Part shown: positions 1 to 4,754 of the stretch, one piece after another
How the letters are laid out: each line of letters opens with the position of its first letter
Position numbering within the stretch: position 1 is the first letter of the stretch
Assembly (NCBI GenBank): GCA_012800995.1
Contig: JAAZIH010000279.1
Span: forward strand, 1-5,606
Length of the DNA: 5,606 bases
Origin: Chloroflexota bacterium
Lineage (GTDB): Bacteria; Chloroflexota; Anaerolineae; Anaerolineales; Anaerolineaceae
Direction of reading: 5' to 3'
Position numbers and translations under genes: made by a program
The notes under the pieces: model-generated
Told to the model about the DNA's origin: nothing
Database searches by the model: none
What the model saw: the letters and a program-made list of their open reading frames with translations, nothing else

Positions 1-1
1 C

Positions 2-1342
2 GTGCTTGACGAGCCCTCCATTGGCTTGCATCCGCGCGATAACAGCAAATTGCTTGAGACACTCAAAGGCCTGCGTGATTTGGGCAACACCGTTTTGGTC
101 GTTGAACATGATGAAGAAACCATCATGAGTGCCGATTGGGTTATTGACCTTGGCCCAGGTGCCGGCGAGCATGGTGGTGAAGTGGTCGCTGAAGGTAGGC
201 CTGCTGACATTGAAGCCACACCCGGCTCCATAACCGGCGATTACCTTGGCGGACGCAAAAAAATCCCTGTGCCTTCGAAACGACGCGAAGGCTCTGGCGA
301 GTCTTTACGTATCGTTGGCGCGAGCGAAAATAACCTTAAAAACGTGACCGTGGACATTCCCCTGGGCAAGTTAGTATGCATCACTGGCGTGTCTGGATCC
401 GGCAAATCCAGTCTGATGGTTGACGTGCTCTATGGCGCCCTTGCGCGCCAACTGATGGGCGCGCACACCCAAGCCGGTAAACACAAGCGCATTGAAGGCA
501 CACAGCATCTCGATAAAATCATCAACATTGATCAATCCCCCATTGGACGCACACCCCGCTCTAATCCTGCCACTTATACTGGTTTGTTTGACCCCATCCG
601 CGATCTTTTCGCCACTCTGCCCGATTCAAAAATGCGCGGCTACCAAAAAGGGCGTTTTTCGTTCAACGTACGCGGTGGACGATGCGAAGCCTGTATGGGC
701 GAAGGACAACTCAAAATCGAGATGCAGTTCCTGCCCGACGTCTATGTACCATGCGAAGTCTGCCATGGCAAACGATACAACCACGAAACTCTGCAAGTGC
801 GCTATAAGGATAAAAACATCGCGGACGTGCTGGATATGACCGTTAGCGAAGCTTTGGCGTTTTTCGATGCCTTCCCACGCCTAAAGAGCAAACTACAAAC
901 GCTCAAGGATGTTGGGCTGGGTTATATACGCCTGGGACAAGCTGCCACAACCCTGAGCGGTGGGGAGGCGCAACGTGTAAAACTATCCAAGGAACTCTCG
1001 CGTCGCGCCACAGGCAAGACGATTTACGTCCTTGACGAGCCCTCGGTTGGCTTGCATGCCGAAGACGTCAGTATGCTCATCAAAGTCCTGCAAGCCCTGG
1101 TCGACACAGGCAATACCGTGGTCATTATTGAGCACAATCTGGATATCGTCAAAGTGGCGGACTGGATCATCGACATGGGGCCCGAAGGTGGAGAACGCGG
1201 TGGCGAAATCATCGCGCAGGGCACACCCGAAGAAGTGGCAGAAGTGTCTGAAAGCTACACAGGGCAATATCTCAAAGCTTTCCTGGCTGGCCAAGCCCGA
1301 AAAACGTCTAACCCGACCAAAGTGAAGGCAAAGAAGAGCTAA
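2..1342 (+). CDS. uvrA: UvrA, excinuclease ABC subunit A (C-terminal part; 5' end outside window)
   Basis: UvrA is the ATP-dependent DNA-damage sensor of nucleotide excision repair; it loads UvrB at lesions. The 446 visible residues begin inside the first ATPase domain at its Walker B and D-loop (LDEPSIGLH, 2-10), with the H-loop histidine at about 36. The second ATPase domain follows: Walker A GVSGSGKS (129-136), the UvrA-specific block [16 protein letters not shown] (179-194), a zinc module with Cys228/231 and Cys251/254, ABC signature LSGGE (318-322), Walker B with Asp345-Glu346, and H-loop His378. The basic, low-complexity tail ending KVKAKKS is followed by tandem TAA stops. The reading frame enters from the left edge, so the GTG codon at position 2 is not a start. 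The UvrB-binding domain is not visible, so UvrA1 versus a UvrA2-type paralogue cannot be decided. Oddity: the second Walker B reads DEPSVGLH where UvrA proteins commonly have DEPTTGLH, and its DNA nearly repeats that of the first (25 of 27 bases, 5-31 versus 1031-1057). Confidence 0.96.
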   Translation: MLDEPSIGLHPRDNSKLLETLKGLRDLGNTVLVVEHDEETIMSADWVIDLGPGAGEHGGEVVAEGRPADIEATPGSITGDYLGGRKKIPVPSKRREGSGESLRIVGASENNLKNVTVDIPLGKLVCITGVSGSGKSSLMVDVLYGALARQLMGAHTQAGKHKRIEGTQHLDKIINIDQSPIGRTPRSNPATYTGLFDPIRDLFATLPDSKMRGYQKGRFSFNVRGGRCEACMGEGQLKIEMQFLPDVYVPCEVCHGKRYNHETLQVRYKDKNIADVLDMTVSEALAFFDAFPRLKSKLQTLKDVGLGYIRLGQAATTLSGGEAQRVKLSKELSRRATGKTIYVLDEPSVGLHAEDVSMLIKVLQALVDTGNTVVIIEHNLDIVKVADWIIDMGPEGGERGGEIIAQGTPEEVAEVSESYTGQYLKAFLAGQARKTSNPTKVKAKKS

Positions 1343-1350
1343 TAATCATA

Positions 1351-1375
1351 TTTGCTGTACAATTTCGCCAGCAAA
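1351..1375. repeat. Small inverted repeat overlapping the large hairpin
   Basis: TTTGCTG (1351-1357) and CAGCAAA (1369-1375) are perfect inverted repeats of 7 bp around an 11-nt loop. The right arm shares the AAA at 1373-1375 with the left arm of the adjacent 16-bp hairpin, so the two structures compete for three bases. The loop holds TACAAT (1358-1363), a -10-like hexamer. Whether this is a real RNA structure, a protein-binding site or chance is unknown; a 7-bp match in A+T-rich DNA is only weakly significant. Confidence 0.4.
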
Positions 1376-1408
1376 CTGCCTATTAATGTGCCCATTAATA
1401 GGCAGTTT
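1373..1408. repeat. Perfect 16-bp inverted repeat (hairpin; possible uvrA terminator or operator)
   Basis: AAACTGCCTATTAATG (1373-1388) is exactly complementary to CATTAATAGGCAGTTT (1393-1408) around a 4-nt loop. It lies about 30 nt after the uvrA stop codon, where a Rho-independent terminator would be expected. However, the right arm ends in only three T residues followed by AATTCG, so the U-tract is poor and the stem is mostly A-T. The outer part of the arm recurs once more downstream at 1441-1452, which a plain terminator would not need. It may be a terminator, a regulator-binding palindrome for the fic promoter, or both. Confidence 0.75.
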
Positions 1409-1431
1409 AATTCGCTAATCTGCACATTATT

Positions 1432-1440
1432 TGCTACAAT
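1432..1440 (+). promoter_or_regulatory. Extended -10 promoter for the fic gene
   Basis: TGC-TACAAT is an extended -10 element (TGn followed by a hexamer matching TATAAT at five of six bases, 1435-1440). No good -35 is present at the usual spacing (TTCGCT at 1411-1416 is weak), which is tolerated in extended -10 promoters. Predicted transcription start is near 1446-1448, giving a leader of only about 15 nt before the ATG. Confidence 0.5.
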
Positions 1441-1451
1441 ATAGGCAATTT

Positions 1452-1456
1452 AGGAG
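1452..1456 (+). promoter_or_regulatory. Ribosome binding site of fic
   Basis: AGGAG lies 6 nt before the ATG at 1463 and fixes that start. It abuts and partly overlaps the third copy of the ATAGGCA(G/A)TTT motif, so anything binding there could affect both transcription start and translation. Confidence 0.75.
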
Positions 1457-1462
1457 AGTACT

Positions 1463-2509
1463 ATGAAAATTTTTGATTATTCATTCTTACAAGATGGGCA
1501 TTTACCCGTTTCATTAATCAATCTGACCGCAGGGATTTATTCGCTTAAAACAACAGCTCATTTTAGAAAATCAGAGCATCAAACAATTTATACTGAACTT
1601 GAACATATTGCCAGATTGCAATCTGTCAAAAGCTCAAATGCCATTGAAGGCATCATCACCAGTGATCAGAGAATCGCTGAAATAGTCAACCAAAACAGTG
1701 CTCCACTCAACCATGACGAAGCTGAAATCGCAGGCTATCGTGATGCCCTAAGCCTTATTCATAATAACTATATGCACTTGGATTTCAGGCAGAAAGATAT
1801 CTTGGATCTTCATAGAATCTTGATGTCCTATACGGGTGATGAGTTTAGTGGACAATACAAAAAAGATGATAACGTCATCCTGGAAGTGGATCATCAAGGC
1901 CAGCGCAGAGTACGCTTTAGACCGACTCCTGCTGCAGAAACACCTGCAACGATGGAACAACTTGAATTAGCCTATCTTGACGCAAAAGACAATCCCCGAA
2001 CCAATCAGCTTTTGCTGATTCCTTGTGTCATTCTTGATTTTCTAAGCATTCACCCCTTTAGAGATGGCAATGGGCGTATGTCGCGCCTCTTATCATTATT
2101 GCTTCTCTATAAAAATGGTTTTGATGTCGGACAATACATTTCATTTGAGGAACAAATAAACAAAAATAAAGCCTCATATTATGAAGCTTTACGACAATCT
2201 TCATTAGACTGGGCGGAGAACACGAACAACTACGAGCCTTTTATCAAGAATTTCATTTCAACACTCTATTTGTGTTACCAGGAACTGGATAAGCGTTTTG
2301 CGGTAATCGGCGATAAAAGAATAACAAAAAAAGGTCGCGTTGAAGCCACCGTTTTAAATAGTTTGGTGCCCATTTCAAAATCTGATATTCAGAAAATTCT
2401 TCCGGATGTAAGCCCATCAACCATCGAAGCAGTCCTTGGCAAAATGGTTAGGGATGGCAAAATAACTCGCTTAGCCATGGGCAGAAATGCAAGATATATC
2501 CGAATCTAA
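1463..2509 (+). CDS. Fic-domain protein, class II, probable adenylyltransferase (AMPylator) with C-terminal winged helix
   Basis: Fic enzymes usually transfer AMP from ATP to a hydroxyl side chain of a target protein. The full-length 348-aa product has the catalytic motif HPFRDGNGRMSR (197-208), matching HxFx(D/E)GNGRxxR with catalytic His197 and metal-binding Asp201. An upstream SNAIEG (58-63) fits the inhibitory-helix motif (S/T)xxxE(G/N); its Glu62 would block productive ATP binding, making this a self-inhibited class II Fic that needs no separate antitoxin, and none is seen. The segment around RVRFRPTP (150-156) fits the target-binding flap. Residues about 285-348 look like a winged helix-turn-helix, as in many stand-alone bacterial Fic proteins. 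The target is unknown. The gene has its own promoter and SD and is flanked by housekeeping genes. It is clearly A+T-richer than they are (18 G/C in 2101-2160 versus 31 in 721-780 of uvrA, counted by eye), which suggests horizontal acquisition. Confidence 0.93.
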   Translation: MKIFDYSFLQDGHLPVSLINLTAGIYSLKTTAHFRKSEHQTIYTELEHIARLQSVKSSNAIEGIITSDQRIAEIVNQNSAPLNHDEAEIAGYRDALSLIHNNYMHLDFRQKDILDLHRILMSYTGDEFSGQYKKDDNVILEVDHQGQRRVRFRPTPAAETPATMEQLELAYLDAKDNPRTNQLLLIPCVILDFLSIHPFRDGNGRMSRLLSLLLLYKNGFDVGQYISFEEQINKNKASYYEALRQSSLDWAENTNNYEPFIKNFISTLYLCYQELDKRFAVIGDKRITKKGRVEATVLNSLVPISKSDIQKILPDVSPSTIEAVLGKMVRDGKITRLAMGRNARYIRI

Positions 2510-2533
2510 ATCCGTTTTACATGCAAGAAAAGA
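2510..2533. other. Short convergent junction between fic and cdsA, no terminator seen
   Basis: Only 24 bp separate the fic TAA (2507-2509) from the cdsA TAG on the opposite strand (2534-2536). No hairpin with a T-tract can be found here on either strand, so transcripts from the two sides may run into each other's 3' ends. Confidence 0.6.
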
Positions 2534-3343
2534 CTATTTAAGAAGCAACAAGACAAAATAATACGCCGCGGTCATGCCCCAAATCCAGGAGTCGATGCGG
2601 TCCATGATGCCCCCGATGCCGGGCAGAAGTTTGCCAGCGTCTTTCACGCCCGCGCCACGTTTGAGCATACTCAAAAAGATATCCCCAAAAGGGGAAATGA
2701 TAGCCATCAAAGCCCCCAAACCAAGCCCGCCCCATATGCCCAGTTCTGGCAATAAAGGTTTTGCCAACCAAGCAATCAAAGCCCCCGAGCCAGCACCAAA
2801 CAACAGACCTCCTGCCAGTCCTTCCCAGGTTTTTGAAGGGCTCAATCGTGGCGCAAAATGATGTTTGCCAAACAAGGAGCCAAAAATGTAAGCGCCCAAA
2901 TCCACAAGCATTACCAAACCAACCGACGCTATTGCTAACCAAGCACCATTGGGCAAGTGGCGCAAGGAAATTGAATACGCTCCCAGCCATCCCAGATACA
3001 GAACCCCGCTCAATTCCAAAGCAAATTGCTGATAAGCTTGATCGTTGCCGCGCTCGTACTGAAAGAGCGCATGTCCCGCAAGCCCAAGCAACAAAACGCT
3101 CACACTCAATGCACCATATTGAAAAGCAAAAAAGTGGCGCAAAGCGACCAATGCCAAAACACCACCCACGACCAAAGCAAGATTGACACGCAAACCTGCC
3201 TGGTTGAGAATGCGCGCATATTCATACGCGCCCAACCCCAAAGCCAGGCCCATGAAGAGCAACAATGCCCAACCGCCAAAATAAAACGCCAGCAAAGAAA
3301 TGGGCACGAAAATAAGCGAGCTAATCAGACGTTGTTTAAACAT
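2534..3343 (-). CDS. cdsA: Phosphatidate cytidylyltransferase (CDP-diacylglycerol synthase)
   Basis: CdsA makes CDP-diacylglycerol from phosphatidic acid and CTP in the cytoplasmic membrane, the precursor of all major phospholipids. The 269-aa product is of usual size and consists mostly of hydrophobic membrane segments. It carries SPSKTWEG (168-175) and the C-terminal signature S225-M-L-K-R...K234-D235...PGIGG (241-245)...D248-R-I-D251, so the metal-binding aspartates are kept. Two positions differ from common family members: GDIFLS (220-225) has Leu224 where Glu is frequent (GDxxES), and PGIGG has Ile243 where the classical signature has His (PGHGG). Some divergent CdsA-like proteins also vary here, so activity remains likely but less certain. 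It is the last gene of frr-uppS-cdsA, 8 nt after the uppS stop, with no clear SD before its ATG, which suggests translational coupling to uppS. Confidence 0.92.
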   Translation of the reverse strand: MFKQRLISSLIFVPISLLAFYFGGWALLLFMGLALGLGAYEYARILNQAGLRVNLALVVGGVLALVALRHFFAFQYGALSVSVLLLGLAGHALFQYERGNDQAYQQFALELSGVLYLGWLGAYSISLRHLPNGAWLAIASVGLVMLVDLGAYIFGSLFGKHHFAPRLSPSKTWEGLAGGLLFGAGSGALIAWLAKPLLPELGIWGGLGLGALMAIISPFGDIFLSMLKRGAGVKDAGKLLPGIGGIMDRIDSWIWGMTAAYYFVLLLLK

Positions 3344-3351
3344 AAACAGGT

Positions 3352-4071
3352 TTAGAGTTGCTCGCTAATCTTGCCAAAACGGCGTTCACGACCAGCATAG
3401 TTTTCGAATTCTGCCAAAAGCGCTTTTTCATCAAAGTCTGGCCAGTAAATGTCGGGGAAAGACCACTCTGCATAGGCTGCCTGCCAAATCAGGAAATTAC
3501 TCGTGCGTTTCTCTCCTGATGTGCGAATAATTAAATCAGGGTCAGGGATACCCGCGGTAAAAAGAGCCTTGCTTAGGCTTTCTTCGCTCACTTCATCTGG
3601 GCTAATGCCCGCTTCAATCAAACGACGCACTGCGCTTACAATCTCATCACGTCCACCATAATTAAAAGCAATAATCACCGTAATGCGCGTGTTATTTTTG
3701 GTCAGCTCGATGGCGTCTTCCACCTTCTTTTTCAAAAGGGGCGTCAAACCATCCAGATGACCGATATGCAAGAGGCGCGCGTTTTCCTTGTGCAAATCGC
3801 GCACCTCATCATCGATAAACTCAGCCAGTAAATCCATCAAACCGTTAACTTCCTCAGTTGGGCGTTTCCAGTTTTCAGTTGAAAAGGCATAAAAAGTTAT
3901 AAACTTCACACCAGCATCAGCCGCGGCACGAATAACCCGGCGTAGGTTCTTTGTGCCGGCACGATGCCCCAAAAGGCGTGGTAAACCCCGTGCTTTTGCC
4001 CAACGCCCATTGCCGTCCATGATGATACCGACGTGGCTTGGCACGCCTTTTACTGGCTCAATTTTTGCCAT
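3352..4071 (-). CDS. uppS: Undecaprenyl diphosphate synthase (cis-prenyltransferase)
   Basis: UppS adds isopentenyl units to farnesyl diphosphate in cis, making the C55 lipid carrier for peptidoglycan and other cell-surface polymers. The 239-aa product is of normal length and shows all family blocks: MDGNGRWAKARG (18-29) with catalytic Asp19, the GHRAG block (35-39), FYAFSTENWKRP (60-71), NYGGRDE (137-143), and PDPDLIIRTSGEKRTSNFL (176-194) with diphosphate-binding Arg183 and Arg189. Glu202 in the AAYAEWSF segment corresponds to the usual metal ligand. The start at 4071 lies 3 nt after the frr stop. A GGAG inside the last frr codons (complement of 4081-4084) sits 9 nt upstream, so translation is probably coupled to frr. 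Strictly, chain length cannot be read from sequence, but the operon context with cdsA and frr supports the undecaprenyl enzyme. Confidence 0.96.
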   Translation of the reverse strand: MAKIEPVKGVPSHVGIIMDGNGRWAKARGLPRLLGHRAGTKNLRRVIRAAADAGVKFITFYAFSTENWKRPTEEVNGLMDLLAEFIDDEVRDLHKENARLLHIGHLDGLTPLLKKKVEDAIELTKNNTRITVIIAFNYGGRDEIVSAVRRLIEAGISPDEVSEESLSKALFTAGIPDPDLIIRTSGEKRTSNFLIWQAAYAEWSFPDIYWPDFDEKALLAEFENYAGRERRFGKISEQL

Positions 4072-4074
4072 CGG

Positions 4075-4632
4075 CTAAAACTCCATAATTTCTTTTTCTT
4101 TGCGTTCACCAATCACGCTGACCTCGTCAACGTACTCATTGGTTACCTTGTTGAATTCCTCTTCGGCACGTTTTTGCTCGTCCTCAGAAATCAGCTTCTC
4201 TTTTTCGAAGTCACGCAAATCTTTCAAAACATCCCGACGAACATTACGCACAGCTACACGTGCTTCTTCAAGGCGGTTGTTGACCAACTTGACCAAATCG
4301 CGCCGGCGTTCTTCTGTAAGCGGGGGCAGGTTTAGGCGAATCACCTTGCCGTCATTGTTTGGTGTCAAGCCCAAATCGGATGCCTGAATAGCGCGCTCAA
4401 TCATCTTCAATGAGGATCCATCAAAGGGTCGAATGAGCAATTGGCGGGGTTCGGGCACGCTGATCGTGGCTAACTGAATAAGAGGCACATTGCTGCCGTA
4501 ATACTCAATTTGCAGTTTCTCAACCAAGGCGGGTGACGCGCGCCCAGTACGAATGCCCAAAAGGTCTTCTTCCAAGACATCCAATGCGCTTTGCATGCGC
4601 GACTTTGCTTCTCTTAACAGGTCATCTACCAT
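4075..4632 (-). CDS. frr: Ribosome recycling factor (RRF)
   Basis: RRF works with EF-G to split the post-termination ribosome so that its subunits can be reused. The 185-aa product has exactly the usual family length. Recognisable parts are GIRTGRASPALVEKLQIEYYG (26-46, start of the hinge to domain II), PEPRQLLIRPFD (60-71), LNLPPLTEERRRDLVK (100-115) and VRNVRRD (128-134) with the conserved Arg132 used in ribosome binding; the C-terminal long helix is charged and coiled. The start at 4632 follows a strong SD. It is the first gene of frr-uppS-cdsA. In many bacteria pyrH and tsf precede frr, but here the region upstream of frr is a divergent promoter and an unrelated gene, so those partners are encoded elsewhere. 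Confidence 0.97.
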   Translation of the reverse strand: MVDDLLREAKSRMQSALDVLEEDLLGIRTGRASPALVEKLQIEYYGSNVPLIQLATISVPEPRQLLIRPFDGSSLKMIERAIQASDLGLTPNNDGKVIRLNLPPLTEERRRDLVKLVNNRLEEARVAVRNVRRDVLKDLRDFEKEKLISEDEQKRAEEEFNKVTNEYVDEVSVIGERKEKEIMEF

Positions 4633-4637
4633 AAGAA

Positions 4638-4643
4638 CCTCCT
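4638..4643 (-). promoter_or_regulatory. Strong Shine-Dalgarno of frr
   Basis: Read on the minus strand, AGGAGG lies 5 nt before the frr ATG. It is the only full-consensus SD in this operon, consistent with ribosomes loading mainly at frr and passing on to uppS and cdsA. Confidence 0.8.
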
Positions 4644-4667
4644 CTTCTTAGTTCAGTTTGATACTCT

Positions 4668-4673
4668 ATTTTA
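4668..4673 (-). promoter_or_regulatory. Possible -10 of the frr operon promoter
   Basis: On the minus strand TAAAAT (five of six bases matching TATAAT), directly preceded by TTG, lies about 35 nt before the frr ATG. No convincing -35 stands at 16-18 bp, so this is only the best local candidate. Some promoter must lie in this divergent spacer unless the operon is read from further away through the kinase gene, which points in the other direction. Confidence 0.25.
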
Positions 4674-4688
4674 CAAGATACGCGACAA

Positions 4689-4717
4689 TTGCGCGAGTGT
4701 ATAGCCTTTAGTATACT
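4689..4717 (+). promoter_or_regulatory. Sigma-70-type promoter of the ATP-cone/kinase gene
   Basis: TTGCGC (4689-4694) and TATACT (4712-4717) are spaced by exactly 17 bp. The -10 matches five of six consensus bases; the -35 keeps TTG. Start of transcription would be near 4724, leaving a leader of about 30 nt. Two short symmetric patterns overlap it: CGCG at 4681-4684 and 4692-4695 around the -35, and GTATA/TATAC (4699-4703 and 4712-4716) touching the -10. These could be operator half-sites but are short enough to be chance. Confidence 0.55.
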
Positions 4718-4743
4718 TGTAAATGAGTTTAACAACGCTTCAA

Positions 4744-4748
4744 AGGAG
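4744..4748 (+). promoter_or_regulatory. Ribosome binding site of the ATP-cone/kinase gene
   Basis: AGGAG lies 6 nt before the ATG at 4755 and supports that start. The first residues (SQITHIIKRDG) are the normal beginning of an ATP-cone, which also argues for this start. Confidence 0.8.
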
Positions 4749-4754
4749 TTTACA

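Larger units (their letters stand above)
1373..1452 (+). promoter_or_regulatory. Candidate operator array for fic (three motif copies)
   Basis: The motif ATAGGCAGTTT occurs three times: inverted at 1373-1383, direct at 1398-1408, and direct with one mismatch as ATAGGCAATTT at 1441-1451. With the following A, the last two copies match at 11 of 12 bases. Copy 3 covers the predicted transcription start and runs into the Shine-Dalgarno sequence, while copies 1 and 2 form the large palindrome just upstream of the promoter. Repressor sites often bracket a promoter in this way. The binder is not known; the Fic protein's own C-terminal winged-helix-like domain is a candidate by inference only. Confidence 0.45.

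Noticed and set aside
983..1294. Open frame of about 100 codons on the minus strand inside the uvrA 3' end
   Set aside because: It is fully antisense to a strongly conserved coding region, has no SD and no recognisable domain; it is a shadow of uvrA codon use.
1358..1363. TACAAT as a second fic promoter
   Set aside because: It resembles a -10, but there is no good -35, the TG lies directly against the hexamer without the usual spacer base, and transcripts would begin with the large hairpin. The copy at 1435-1440 fits better.
1343..1462. Insertion-sequence or MITE remnant around the perfect inverted repeat
   Set aside because: The repeat is only 36 bp with a 4-nt loop, has no flanking target-site duplication that I can find and no transposase nearby.
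1463..2509. Fic gene as half of a two-gene toxin-antitoxin pair
   Set aside because: The inhibitory helix motif is inside the same protein (58-63), and no small antitoxin-like gene lies next to it; the 120-bp upstream spacer has no coding frame with an SD.
2761..3186. Plus-strand open frame of 141 codons opposite cdsA
   Set aside because: Antisense to cdsA, Gln/Pro/Lys-rich composition typical of reading hydrophobic codons backwards, no promoter or SD.
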